64,000 nucleotides of DNA from Roseiarcus sp963764955. Its GTDB lineage: Bacteria > Pseudomonadota > Alphaproteobacteria > Rhizobiales > Beijerinckiaceae. A program made the position numbers and the translations under genes. The stretch's first letter is position 1; every line of letters starts with the position of its first letter. Where the stretch lies: NCBI GenBank assembly GCA_963764955.1, contig CAVXVE010000025.1:195178-259177 (forward strand). The letters run 5' to 3'. Below are positions 21,685 through 31,871 of the stretch, one piece after another. Below the pieces are notes generated by a model. The model saw nothing but the letters and a program-made list of their open reading frames with translations. It did no database searches and had not been told where the DNA came from.

Positions 21685-24248
21685 TCACAATTCGCGCAAG
21701 TACGCCGCCGGCTTCTGGCTCAAAGTCCGCCAGGCGCCGATCATGCCAAGCCCAACGGTGACCGCAAGGCCCCCGGCCGCGGCGGCGAGCGCGGCCGGCC
21801 AGTCGAAGACGAAATCGAACTGCATGATGCGCTCGACGACCCAGTAGGCTGCGAGCGTCCCCGCCGCGACGCCGAATGCGGCAGTCGCCGCTCCCAAAAG
21901 CGCGTATTCGATCAGGAACATCGTCGTCAGCCGGCCGCGGGTCGCGCCGAGGATCTTCAGGATCGTGGCGTCGGCGAGCCGCGCGCGCCGATTGGCGGCG
22001 AGCGCGCCCGCGAGCACCAGCACCGAGGTCGTGAGCGCCACTCCGGTCGCGGCGCGGATGGCGAGCGCGAGCTTGACCGACCAGCGCTTCGACACTGTCC
22101 ATGGCCTCGCGCACGCGGACGCTGGCGACGTTCGGGAATCGCTGCGCGACGGCGCGCATGAGCTTAAGCTCTGCGTCTGGCGCGGCGGAGGGCAGCGCGG
22201 CCGAGACCAGCTCGGTATAAGGCGCGCCTTTGAGCGCGTTGGGCGAATAGACCAGCACGAAATTGATGGCGAAGCTCTTCCAGTTCACTTTGCGGAGGTT
22301 CGCGAGTTTCGCGGCGATGTCGCGCCCGAGCACGTTGACGACGACCGTATCGCCGACATGGAGGCCAAGGCCCTCCGCCACCTCCTTCTCCATCGACACG
22401 AGCGGCGGCCCGGAATAGTCGCTCGGCCACCATTCGCCCTGCGACGACCTCGGAGCCCTCCGGCGGCTTCTCGGCGAAGGTCACGCCGCGGTCGCCCTCG
22501 AGCGCCCAGGCGACCTTATCGCTGGGCTTCACCTTTTCGACCGGCCGGTCGCCGATGGTGACGAACCGCCCGCGCATCATCGGCGTCTCGCTGATCTTGA
22601 CGCCCGGCGCCTCGCGCTTGAGGAAGTCGACAAAGGCGCCCGCGTCGGCGCCGCGCACATCGAGGAAAAAAAAGCTCGGCGTCACGCCGGGCTCGAGCCT
22701 CGCTGAGTTCGGCGCGCATGTTGGCGTCGATGAGCGTGAGCGCGACGAGAGCGGTGAGGCCCGAGACCAAGCGACAGCACGACCGAGGGCGTCAGCGCGC
22801 CAGGCCGGTGGATGGCGGCAAGCGCCATGCGCATCTCGACGAGGCGCGAGCGGGGCGCGCGGCGCGCGAGCCAGGCGATGGCGAAGGCGACGAGCCTCAG
22901 CGCGACAAACGCGGCGACCGTCGCGCCGGCGACCATCGCCGCGATCGACCGCTGGGGGCTCGTCAGCACGGCGAGCGCGACCAGAGCGGCGCCGGCGAGC
23001 CCCGCGAGGGCAAGATAGCGCTTGCGCGGCCAGCCTCGCCGTTCCTCGATCATGTCGCGGATCAGCGTCGTCACCGGCAGGTCGTGCGCGCGTCCGAGCG
23101 ACGGAATCGAGAAGGCGAACGCGGTCAAAAGGCCGTAGAGGACACCGAGGCCGATGAGGTCCGGCGAAATCGAGGGCGCGAGCGGGAGCGGCAGCAAAGA
23201 CCCGAACGCCCATGCGACTGCGAATGGAATCGCCGATCCGACGACAGCGCCGGCGAGCGCGCCGATCAGCGCCACGATCGCGAATTCGACCAGCGCGAGA
23301 CCGACGACGCCCGATCCGGTCGCGCCGATCGCCTTGAGAATGGCCAATGTCGCGCGCTTGCGCTCGACGAAGCCCTGCGCCGCGTTCGCGACGCCGACCC
23401 CGCCGACGACCAGCGACAGCAGTCCCGCGAGCGTCAGATATTCGGCGAAGCGATCGAGATCGTTGCTGAAATCCGGAGAGATGTTGAGGCGCGAGCGCGC
23501 ATCCCATCCGGCATGAGGGAAGGTCCGCTTCGCCTCGGCCATGCAGCGCCTGGACGGCGGCATTGTCCGGCGCGCCGCCAGATCCCCCCATGACCACCCG
23601 CGTCGTCCAGCGCACCAGCGAGCCCGGCTGCACCAGCTTTGTCGCGTCGAGAGCCGCTTGCGACATGAGCACGCGCGGCCCAAGCCCGATGCCCGTCGCC
23701 AGCCGGTCGGGTTCGCTGACGAGGATGGCGCGAAGGGCGAAACTCGCTTCGCCGATGCGAATGACGTCGCCGAGCTTCAGGTTGAGGCGGGCCAGCAGCG
23801 CCTCTTCCACCGCCGCGCCGAATACGCCGTCTTTTTCGCCAAGCGCGTCCTTAAGCGACATGGGCGGCGCGAAGACCGCGGCGCCGAGGCGCGGCCATGA
23901 CGGCTCGACAGCCTTGATCTCGATCAGCGCCGCGTCCCCGCTCGCGGCTCTCGCCATCCCGCGCACCGTCGCAATCGTCGACAGCGAGCCGTGAGCTTCG
24001 AGAAAGCGCTGCTCGTCGGCGGCAAGGCGGCGATGAATGAGTGAGAACGAGGCGTCGCCGCCCAGGATCACGCGTCCTTCCCGCCCCAGGCCGTCGTTGA
24101 GCGCTTGCGCGAGACTCTCCACTCCGACAATGGCCGCGACGCCGAGCGCGATGCAGAGGAGAAAGATGCGCAAGCCGTTGAGGCCGCCGCGCAGGTCGCG
24201 CAAGCGCGAAGCGCAGATCGGCGCGCGCCCGCGAACGCTCGAGGCCAT
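21685..24248 (-). pseudogene. ABC transporter permease, YbbP/FtsX-type, multiple frameshifts
   Basis: A large permease of about 854 codons in pieces across all three frames. The N-terminus (from 24248) has one membrane helix (LRIFLLCIALGVAAIVGVE) and a large periplasmic domain. The middle carries an FtsX core with AEYLTLAGLLSLVVGGVGVA and the KRATLAILKAIGAT coupling loop. A second periplasmic domain follows, and the C-terminal FtsX core has ILKILGATRGRLTTMFLIEY. This matches YbbP, partner of YbbA, for export or extraction of a lipid-like substrate. At least five indels are needed (about 23.55, 22.77, 22.68, 22.44 and 22.1 kb), the densest cluster in the window. The neighbouring ATPase and esterase are the known genomic partners. 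Confidence 0.78.
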
Positions 24249-24261
24249 GCGGCGGGAGCGT

Positions 24262-24958
24262 TCATACCGAGAGGGCGACTGGGGGCGTCTCCTCGATCCT
24301 GCCCGAGCGCATCCGGATCACACGGTCGCAACGCGAGGCGAGCGCGGCGTCGTGCGTGACGAGCGCCAGCGTCGCTCCGCGCCGCGCGGGCAGATCGAAC
24401 ATCATGTCGATGATCGCGCGCCCGGTGGCCTCGTCGAGATTGCCGGTCGGCTCGTCGGCGATCAACAAGGACGGGCGTGGGCAGAGCGCGCGGGCGAGCG
24501 CAACGCGCTGCTGCTCGCCGCCCGAGAGCTGCACGGGATAGTGACTGAGGCGGTCGCCGAGCCCCACCTGCTCGAGTTCAGCCCTCGCGCGCTCGTTGGC
24601 GTCGGCCGCGCCGGCAAGCTCGAGCGGCGCGGCGACGTTTTCGAGCGCGGTCATGGTCGGGATGAGATGAAAGGACTGGAACACGATGCCGATCCGCTGC
24701 CCGCGAAACCGCGCCAAGGCGTCTTCGTTCAGGCCGCCGAGCTTGATCGCCATCGATCTCGACCTCGCCTCTGTCCGGCCGCTCGAGGCCAGCCATGATC
24801 ATGAGCAGCGTCGATTTGCCCGAGCCGGACGCGCCGACAATCCCGACCGCCTCGCCCTTGCCGATTGTCAGAGCGACGTCGCACAATATATGCACGCGAG
24901 CCGCGCCGCGGCCGAGACTGAGGTCGACGCCGCGCATCGCGACGGCAGGAAAGACCAT
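24262..24958 (-). pseudogene. ABC transporter ATP-binding protein, YbbA-type, one frameshift
   Basis: A LolD/YbbA-type ATPase of about 231 aa. Walker A is VGASGSGKSTLLMIMAG; the signature LSGGEQQRVALARAL, Walker B SLLIADEPTGNLD and the H-loop LALVTHD are in the second frame. The frames join near 24750-24765 with one inserted base (span 3n+1). It precedes the permease by 13 bp and is divergent from the esterase gene, whose start it nearly abuts, as in E. coli tesA-ybbA-ybbP. It energises the neighbouring permease. Confidence 0.85.
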
Positions 24959-25627
24959 TGTTCGAGCACCTTAAACCAAAGTCGCCCTCATATGGGCATT
25001 TGCGCCTCCTCGTCCAGGCGCTGGCCTTCGCGGCGGCGCTGGTGATGGCTTCGCCCGCCTCCGCACGGACACTTCGCCTCGTGGTTTTGGGCGACAGCCT
25101 GACCGCCGGACTCGGCTTACCGCCGGGCAAGGCGTTCCCCGATCGGCTCGAGGCGGCGCTTCGCGCCAGAGGCCTCGACGTCAAGGTCGTCAACGCCGGC
25201 GTCTCCGGCGATACGGCCGCGGACGGCCTTGCAGCGCTACGACTGGGCGGTTCCCGCAGACGCCGACGCGCTGATCGTCGAGCTTGGGGCGAACGACATG
25301 CTGCGGGGCATGAAGCCCGGGGCGACCAAGGCGACGCTGGCGGCGATTCTCGATAAGGCCCGGGCCGCCCATTTGCCGGCGCTTCTCGCTGGAATGCGCG
25401 CCGCTCCCAATCTTGGGCCCGAATACGACCACGCCTTCGACGCCATCTATCCGGCTCTGGCCAAAGCCTACGATGTTCCGCTTTATCCGTTCTTCCTCGA
25501 CGGCGTCGCAGGCGATCCGAAGCTCAATCAACCGGACGGGCTTCATCCAACGGCGGAGGGGGTCGAGGTCATTGTTCGGAAAATCCTGCCTTCCGTCGTG
25601 GCGATGCTCAAGCAGGCTGACCGGTAG
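24958..25627 (+). pseudogene. SGNH-family arylesterase (TesA-like), one frameshift
   Basis: A periplasmic GDSL/SGNH hydrolase of about 222 aa. The proposed start is TTG at 24958, with AGGAAAG just upstream; it gives a signal peptide ending SPASA. An alternative TTG at 25000 would leave almost no n-region. Block I is LVVLGDSLTAG (nucleophile Ser), block II Gly in NAGVSGDT, block III GAND in VELGANDML, and block V DGLHPTAEG (catalytic Asp-His). One inserted base near 25230 joins the halves. Divergent from the YbbA/YbbP pair, the TesA arrangement. It hydrolyses esters, thioesters or lysophospholipids. Confidence 0.82.
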
Positions 25628-25668
25628 CGGCAGGCCGTCGACGTGGCGGCGTTCAAGAAGGAATCGTG

Positions 25669-26532
25669 ATGTCGAGCGGACGGCACATTCTCACATTGTC
25701 GTGCGTCAACCGGCCCGGGATCGTCGCCAAAGTCGCGACCGCATTGTTCGACGGCGCCTTCAACATTCTCGACGCCCAGCAGTTCGACGATGTCGAGACT
25801 GGCGACTTCTTCATGCGGGTCGTGTTCAACCCTGCCGCGCCGAACGCCGACATCGAGGGCTTGCGCGAGACGTTCAGGGCGATCGCGACCGCCTTCGGGA
25901 TGACGTGGTCACTCCGTCCTGCCGATCATCTGAAGCGCGTGGTCTTGATGGTCTCGCGCTTCGACCACTGCCTGGTCGATCTCCTCTATCGCTGGCGCAG
26001 CGGCGAACTCAAGATGGACCCGGTCGCGATCATCGCCAACTATCCGCGCGACACTTACGCCCATATCGACTTCGGCGACATTCCCTTTCACTTCCTGCCG
26101 ACCACGAGGCAAACCAAGATGGAGCAGGAAGCTCACGCCTGGGAAATCATCAGGTCGGCCCAGGCCGATCTCATCGTCCTCGCGCGCTACATGCAAATTC
26201 TGTCGGACGGGTTCGCCGCCAAGCTCACGGGGCGCTGCGTCAACATCCATCATTCGTTCCTGCCCGGATTCAAGGGCGCGAAGCCCTATCACCAGGCGCA
26301 TGCGCGCGGCGTCAAATTGATCGGAGCGACGGCGCATTTCGTCACCTCCGATCTCGACGAGGGCCCGATCATCGAACAGGATGTCGAGCGCATCAGCCAC
26401 CGCGATACGCCAGACGACCTCGTGCGCAAGGGGCGCGACATCGAGCGCCGCGTGCTCGCCCGCGCAATCGGCAACGTGCTCGACGACAGGGTGCTCTTGA
26501 ACCACGGCAAGACCGTGGTGTTCGAGGGGTAG
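25669..26532 (+). CDS. purU: Formyltetrahydrofolate deformylase
   Basis: A 287-aa enzyme that hydrolyses 10-formyl-THF to THF and formate, feeding formate to purine synthesis or C1 balance. An N-terminal ACT domain (ILTLSCVNRPGIVAKVATAL) is followed by a formyltransferase-like domain. The catalytic Asn/His/Asp are in NIHHSFLPGFKGA and THF-binding ATAHFVTSDLDEGPII. The ATG at 25669 is preceded by AAGAAGGA. It is intact and of typical length. Confidence 0.94.
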   Translation: MSSGRHILTLSCVNRPGIVAKVATALFDGAFNILDAQQFDDVETGDFFMRVVFNPAAPNADIEGLRETFRAIATAFGMTWSLRPADHLKRVVLMVSRFDHCLVDLLYRWRSGELKMDPVAIIANYPRDTYAHIDFGDIPFHFLPTTRQTKMEQEAHAWEIIRSAQADLIVLARYMQILSDGFAAKLTGRCVNIHHSFLPGFKGAKPYHQAHARGVKLIGATAHFVTSDLDEGPIIEQDVERISHRDTPDDLVRKGRDIERRVLARAIGNVLDDRVLLNHGKTVVFEG

Positions 26533-26611
26533 TAACTTCGGGACGCCTGCGAACGTATAAAGCGTTCCAACGGAGCCGATCGCGCCTATATGATGCTCCA
26601 AGGAGGATCTC

Positions 26612-27022
26612 ATGAAACAGGACCATTTCCCCGTCACCCACACCGACGCCGAATGGCGCGCGCTCCTGACGCCTGAGCAATATGACATCATGCGCGGGCA
26701 CGGCACCGAGCGGCCGGGCAGCTGCGCGCTCCTGCACGAGAAGCGGCCGGGCGTCTTCGTTTGCGCCGGCTGCGGGCAGCCTCTGTTCGAGAGCAAGACC
26801 AAATTCGAGAGCGGAACGGGCTGGCCGAGTTTCAACACGCCCGTGGAGGGCTCGGTCGAGACGACGGTCGACCGCAGCCTGGGCATGACGCGCACCGAAG
26901 TGCATTGCTCGCGCTGCGGCTCGCATCTCGGCCACGTCTTCCCGGATGGACCGCCGCCGACGAACCTGCGCTATTGCATCAACGGGGTGGCGACCAATTT
27001 CACGCCGGCCGATGCCCACTGA
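26612..27022 (+). CDS. msrB: Peptide methionine-(R)-S-oxide reductase
   Basis: A 136-aa repair enzyme reducing the R-sulfoxide of methionine in proteins. The two zinc CxxC pairs are CAGCG and CSRCGSHLGHVF, and the catalytic Cys lies in RYCINGVATNF. The substrate pocket WPSF is present. A strong AAGGAGG precedes the ATG by 8 bases. No MsrA is adjacent. Confidence 0.95.
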   Translation: MKQDHFPVTHTDAEWRALLTPEQYDIMRGHGTERPGSCALLHEKRPGVFVCAGCGQPLFESKTKFESGTGWPSFNTPVEGSVETTVDRSLGMTRTEVHCSRCGSHLGHVFPDGPPPTNLRYCINGVATNFTPADAH

Positions 27023-27064
27023 AGGCGCTTGCCCGGCGGCCGCGCTCGATTTTGGCCGCCGCCT

Positions 27065-28120
27065 ATGAATGTATCGAACCTGCCGAACGAAGCCCGAGCC
27101 GCTCGTACGCCGGCTGATCCGCCGGGTTCAAGCGGCCGGGTCGGCGTGCTGATCGTCAATCTCGGCACTCCGGAAGCGACCGACTATCGGTCGATCCGGC
27201 GCTATCTCAAGGAGTTCCTCTCCGACCGCCGGGTCATCGAGACGTCGCGGCTCATCTGGGCGCCGATCCTGCAGGTCATTCTCCTGAGGCGCCCGCGCGC
27301 CAAGGGGCGCGACTATGACGCGATCTGGAACAAGGAACTCAACGAGGGGCCGCTCAAGACGATCACCCGGTCGCAGAGCGAAAAGCTCGCGCTCAAGCTC
27401 CGCGATCTCGGCCGCGAAATCCTCGTCGACTGGGCGATGCGTTACGGCGCGCCCCCGATTGGCGAGCGCCTGAGAGCGCTTCAGGCCGAGGGTTGCGACC
27501 GCATTCTCGTCATTCCCCTCTACCCGCAATATTGCGCCGCTTCGACCGCGACCGTCGCCGACAAGGCGTTCGAGGCGTTGCAGGCGATGCGCTGGCAACC
27601 GGCGATTCGCGTGGCCGCCCCCTATTACGGCGATCCCGTCTATATCGGCGCGCTCGCCCATTCGGTCGGCGCCGGTCTCGCAAGTCTCGATTTCGAACCG
27701 GAAATCCTGCTCGCCTCTTATCATGGCATTCCGCAGGCCTATTCCGACCAGGGCGATCCTTACTTTCACCATTGCGCCGAAACGACGCGACTCCTCCGCC
27801 AGGCGCTTGGCCTGAGCGAAGAGCGCCTTCTCATGACCTTCCAGTCGCGTTTCGGCCGGGCGGAATGGCTCAAGCCTTATACGGCCGAGACCGTGCGCGA
27901 GCTCGCCGGCCGCGGGGTCAGGCGGCTCGCGGTGGTCACGCCGGGCTTCGCCGCCGACTGTCTGGAGACGCTGGAGGAGATCGGCGTCGAGAACGCGCGC
28001 TATTTTCATGAGGCCGGCGGCGAGCGCTTCGCTGCGATCCCGTGCCTCAACGACAGCACGGAGGGCATTGCGGTGATCGAAGCGGTCGCGCGGCGAGAGC
28101 TCATGGGCTGGGCGGCTTAA
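27065..28120 (+). CDS. hemH: Ferrochelatase
   Basis: The last enzyme of haem synthesis, inserting ferrous iron into protoporphyrin IX; 351 aa from the ATG at 27065. An upstream TTG is possible but unlikely. Family segments are VGVLIVNLGTPEATD, DWAMRYGAPPI, VIPLYPQYCAASTATV, the active-site His in LLASYHGIPQAY, the FQSRFGRAEWLKPYT block and VTPGFAADCLETLEEI. It follows msrB by 42 bp on the same strand. Confidence 0.95.
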   Translation: MNVSNLPNEARAARTPADPPGSSGRVGVLIVNLGTPEATDYRSIRRYLKEFLSDRRVIETSRLIWAPILQVILLRRPRAKGRDYDAIWNKELNEGPLKTITRSQSEKLALKLRDLGREILVDWAMRYGAPPIGERLRALQAEGCDRILVIPLYPQYCAASTATVADKAFEALQAMRWQPAIRVAAPYYGDPVYIGALAHSVGAGLASLDFEPEILLASYHGIPQAYSDQGDPYFHHCAETTRLLRQALGLSEERLLMTFQSRFGRAEWLKPYTAETVRELAGRGVRRLAVVTPGFAADCLETLEEIGVENARYFHEAGGERFAAIPCLNDSTEGIAVIEAVARRELMGWAA

Positions 28121-28253
28121 GGGCGCGGAACGCGAACTTTGCTCGCAATCCGCCTTCAGTACGCTGGCGAGTGGGACCGGGACCGCGCGATTTTGGACTT
28201 CGCCGCGCGATCGTGACATCTTTATGGGCTAAAATGCGCTCCAAGGAGGCGCC

Positions 28254-29243
28254 ATGGACCAGGCGGTCGCCGCTCGAACTCAGGCAGGACACAACCGGCC
28301 CCGCAACCCGGGCGCGCCGCTCGCGCCCGACTGGTTTGAGAGCGTCGGCGTCAATGCGAGCGCGGTCGAGCGGCGCGCCGCGACCCTGACCACGCGCCGG
28401 TCGGTCAAGAAGGAATGGCAGGCGGCGTGGCTCGTGAAGGCGATGACCTGCATCGACCTGACGACGCTTTCGGGCGACGACACGCCTGGGCGCGTGCGCC
28501 GACTCTGCGCCAAGGCGCGCCGTCCGCTCAGCGACGAATTGCTCGCGGCGCTCGATCTTGCCGAAATGGACCTGACGGTCGCGGCGGTCTGCGTCTACCC
28601 GACCATGGTTGGGCCCGCGGTCAAGGCGCTCGAGGGCTCTGGCATTCCGGTCGCCTCCGTCGCGACCGGCTTTCCTGCTGGCCTCACGCCCCTGAAGCAG
28701 AGGCTCGACGAGATTCGCTACGCGGTTAGCGAGGGGGCGGCAGAGATCGACATTGTCATCACCCGCGCGCATGTGCTGAACCGCGAATGGGGCGCGCTCT
28801 ATGACGAGGTCGCGGCGATGCGCGAAGCCTGCGGCGCGGCGCACCTGAAGACGATTCTCGGCACGGGAGACCTGAAAACACTGCGCAACGTCTATGCGGC
28901 GAGCATGGTGGCGATGCAGGCGGGCGCCGACTTCATCAAGACATCCACCGGCAAGGAGGATGTCAACGCCACTTTGCCGGTCAGTCTGGTGATGCTCCGG
29001 GCTTTGCGCGACTATCGCGAGCGCGCCGGCGTCGACATTGGCTTCAAGCCGGCCGGCGGCCTGCGGACGGCCAAGGACGCGCTCGCCTGGCTCATCCTGA
29101 TGAGGGAGGAACTGGGCGTCCAGTGGATGCAGCCGGACCTCTTCCGCATCGGCGCGAGCGGCCTCGTCACCGACATCGAGCGTCAGCTCGACCATTACGC
29201 GACCGGGCGCTATTCGGCGGCTTACCGCCATGCGATGGCGTGA
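28254..29243 (+). CDS. deoC: Deoxyribose-phosphate aldolase
   Basis: A 329-aa class I aldolase splitting 2-deoxyribose-5-phosphate into glyceraldehyde-3-phosphate and acetaldehyde. The TIM barrel contains ATGFPAG, EIDIVITRAHVL, the phosphate/proton-relay TILGTGDL and the Schiff-base Lys in ADFIKTSTGKEDVNATL, then GFKPAGGLRTAKDAL. The long form (over 300 aa, like human DERA) is usual in this group. A clean AAGGAGG precedes the ATG. The aldehyde dehydrogenase gene begins 8 bp after its stop and may oxidise the acetaldehyde. Confidence 0.95.
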   Translation: MDQAVAARTQAGHNRPRNPGAPLAPDWFESVGVNASAVERRAATLTTRRSVKKEWQAAWLVKAMTCIDLTTLSGDDTPGRVRRLCAKARRPLSDELLAALDLAEMDLTVAAVCVYPTMVGPAVKALEGSGIPVASVATGFPAGLTPLKQRLDEIRYAVSEGAAEIDIVITRAHVLNREWGALYDEVAAMREACGAAHLKTILGTGDLKTLRNVYAASMVAMQAGADFIKTSTGKEDVNATLPVSLVMLRALRDYRERAGVDIGFKPAGGLRTAKDALAWLILMREELGVQWMQPDLFRIGASGLVTDIERQLDHYATGRYSAAYRHAMA

Positions 29244-29251
29244 GAGGCACC

Positions 29252-31630
29252 ATGGGCGTCATCAAGGACATCCTGCGCACGATGGACTATGGGCCGTCGC
29301 CCGAAGGCGGCGAACGCGTCAAAGCGTGGCTTGATGAGCATGAAAGCGGCTTCGGCCATTTCATCAACGGCGTCTTTACGAAACCAGCCGACTTGTTCGA
29401 TGTCTTCAATCCCGCGAGCGGCGAGCGCATCGCGCGCGTGTCGCAAGGCGCTGCGAAGGACATCGCCGCCGCAGTCGCGGCGGCGCGCAAGGCTCAGGCC
29501 AAATGGGCGGCGCTCTCGGGCTTTGAGCGCTCCAAGCATCTCTACGCGCTCGCCCGCCACGTGCAGAAGCGCGAGCGTTTCTTATCGGTTCTGGAGACGA
29601 TCGATAACGGCAAGCCGATCCGTGAATCGCGCGACATCGACATTCCCCTTGTCGCGCGCCATTTCTACCATCATGCCGGCTGGGCGTCGCTGATCGACAG
29701 CGAGTTTCCGGGAACCAGGCCCGTCGGCGTGTGCGGGCAGATCATCCCGTGGAATTTCCCGCTGCTCATGCTGGCCTGGAAGATCGCCCCGGCGCTCGCT
29801 GCCGGCAACACCGTGGTGCTGAAGCCGGCGGAATTCACACCCCTGACCGCGCTCGCCTTCGCGGCGATCTGCCTCGAGACGGGGCTGCCGCCGGGCGTCG
29901 TCAACATCGTCACCGGCGACGGCGCGACCGGCGCCGCGCTCGTTGCGCACACGGGCGTCGACAAGATCGCCTTCACCGGCTCGACCGAGGTCGGCCGGGC
30001 GATCCGCAAGGCGGCGGCGGGCTCGGGCAAGAAGCTTTCGCTCGAACTCGGCGGAAAATCGCCGTTCATCGTGTTCGAGGACGCCGATCTCGATAGCGCG
30101 GTCGAGGGCGTGGTCGACGCGATCTGGTTCAATTCAGGCCAGGTCTGCTGCGCGGGCTCGAGGCTCCTGGTCGCCGAGAGCGTCGCCGAACCCCTGTACG
30201 CCAAGCTGCGCGCCCGCATGGCGAACCTGCGGGTGGGCGATCCGCTCGACAAATCGACGGACGTCGGCGCGATCGTCGCGCCGGTTCAACTCGAGCGCAT
30301 CCGCCGGCTCATTCGGGAAGGCGAGCAGGAGGGTCTCGAATTCTTCCGCGCCGACGATTCGCTTCCGCTTCAAGGCTGCTTCTATCCGCCGACGCTGGTC
30401 ACAGGGGTGGACCCTGCGTCGGTGCTGGCGCGGGAGGAGATCTTCGGCCCGGTTCTGGTCGCCACGACCTTTCGCACGCCGGACGAAGCCGTCGCCCTCG
30501 CCAACAATACGCGCTACGGCCTCGCGGCGTCCGTGTGGACGGAGAACGTCAATCGCGCGTTCGAGGTCGCCTCTCGCATCAAGGCCGGCGTCGTCTGGAT
30601 CAATTCGACCAACATGTTCGACGCCGCGTCGGGCTTCGGCGGCTACCGCGAAAGCGGCTTCGGCCGCGAGGGCGGACGCGAGGGGCTGCACGAATATCGT
30701 GTCCCCGACGAGCCAAAGGTCAGGCCGAACTCGGCTCCGCCGCCTCGCCTGTCAGCCTCGCCAGGCGTCGCGCCGACCCGAAACATCGCCGATGCGGCCA
30801 TCGACCGCACCGCCAAGATGTATGTCGGCGGCAAGCAGGCGCGCCCCGATTCCGGCTACAGCTACGCGGTTCTCGATCCCGCAGGACGCGAGGTCGGCCT
30901 TGCCGGCCTCGGCAACCGCAAGGACATCCGCAACGCGGTCGAAGCTGCGGCGAAGGCCGCCGCCTGGGGAGCGGCGACGGCGCATAATCGCGCCCAGGTG
31001 CTCTACTATGTCGCCGAGAATCTGGCGGCCCGGGAGGATGAATTCGCGCGGCGGCTCAGCGCCATGACCGGGGCGTCCGCCCGCGCCGCCAAGGCAGAGG
31101 TCGACGCCTCGATTCGCCGCGCGTTCCTCTATGCCGCTCATGCCGACAAGTTCGACGGCGCCGTTCATGCGACGCGCTCGCGCTTCGTGACCATCGCCAT
31201 GAACGAGCCCTGGGGCGTCATGGGCGTCGTCTGCCCGGACGAGGCTCCGCTGCTGGCGTTCGTCTCCCTCGTCATGCCGGCGATCGCGATGGGCAATTGC
31301 GTCGTCGCGATCCCGTCGGCCAGCCACCCCTTGAGCGCGACCGACCTCTATTCGGTGTTCGACACGTCGGATCTTCCCGGAGGCGTCGTCAACATCGTCA
31401 CTGGAGAAGCGAACGCGCTAGCGAAAACGCTGGCCGGGCACGACGGCGTCGACGCGGTCTGGTGCGCCGGCGACGCCGAGGGCGCGGCTGAAGTCGAGGC
31501 GCTTTCCGCCGGCAACCTGAAAGCAACCTGGACCTCGGCCGGAGCGATCGACTGGGCCCGCGCCGAGGGGCGCGAATTCCTGCGCCGGGCGACCCAGGTC
31601 AAGAACATCTGGACGCCTTACGGGGAATAG
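29252..31630 (+). CDS. Fused double aldehyde dehydrogenase
   Basis: A 792-aa protein with two aldehyde dehydrogenase modules. The first (about 1-480) is complete: NAD-binding PWNFPLLMLAWK, the Glu in SLELGGKSPFIVFEDAD, and the nucleophile Cys in WFNSGQVCCAGSR. The second (about 520-792) resembles only the N-terminal NAD-binding half (MNEPWGVMGVVCPDEAP, LPGGVVNIVTGEANALA) and ends before the region that would carry a second catalytic Cys. The ATG at 29252 starts 8 bp after deoC, so the pair is surely an operon; oxidation of deoC-derived acetaldehyde is the natural inference. Such fusions are known beside deoC in alphaproteobacteria. Confidence 0.9.
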   Translation: MGVIKDILRTMDYGPSPEGGERVKAWLDEHESGFGHFINGVFTKPADLFDVFNPASGERIARVSQGAAKDIAAAVAAARKAQAKWAALSGFERSKHLYALARHVQKRERFLSVLETIDNGKPIRESRDIDIPLVARHFYHHAGWASLIDSEFPGTRPVGVCGQIIPWNFPLLMLAWKIAPALAAGNTVVLKPAEFTPLTALAFAAICLETGLPPGVVNIVTGDGATGAALVAHTGVDKIAFTGSTEVGRAIRKAAAGSGKKLSLELGGKSPFIVFEDADLDSAVEGVVDAIWFNSGQVCCAGSRLLVAESVAEPLYAKLRARMANLRVGDPLDKSTDVGAIVAPVQLERIRRLIREGEQEGLEFFRADDSLPLQGCFYPPTLVTGVDPASVLAREEIFGPVLVATTFRTPDEAVALANNTRYGLAASVWTENVNRAFEVASRIKAGVVWINSTNMFDAASGFGGYRESGFGREGGREGLHEYRVPDEPKVRPNSAPPPRLSASPGVAPTRNIADAAIDRTAKMYVGGKQARPDSGYSYAVLDPAGREVGLAGLGNRKDIRNAVEAAAKAAAWGAATAHNRAQVLYYVAENLAAREDEFARRLSAMTGASARAAKAEVDASIRRAFLYAAHADKFDGAVHATRSRFVTIAMNEPWGVMGVVCPDEAPLLAFVSLVMPAIAMGNCVVAIPSASHPLSATDLYSVFDTSDLPGGVVNIVTGEANALAKTLAGHDGVDAVWCAGDAEGAAEVEALSAGNLKATWTSAGAIDWARAEGREFLRRATQVKNIWTPYGE

Positions 31631-31871
31631 GGCTTTCGGTGGTTTTGCCTTTGCCGGCTATAGAGCATATGTGTTGTGTTATACTATCCCTTCGCGGCGC
31701 CAAACGCGCCAAAAAATAAGGACGGAACTAAACAGGGTCCTAAGGTACTGAAAATATTAGGGCGCGCCGGTAAAATTGCCGCCAGGCCAATCGCGCTGCC
31801 GAACCGCAGCCTGTTCCGGCCTGCACCGGGATGCCGTCCGGCGGCGATCGCCGGACCCGCCCGGCCAGCGC

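Noticed and set aside
28101..29231. 376-codon minus-strand frame opposite deoC
   Set aside because: Shadow of deoC, which has a clear active site and ribosome site.
31631..31871. Short AT-rich interval with an 81-residue frame after the aldehyde dehydrogenase
   Set aside because: No domain, no ribosome site, and no tRNA-like fold found.
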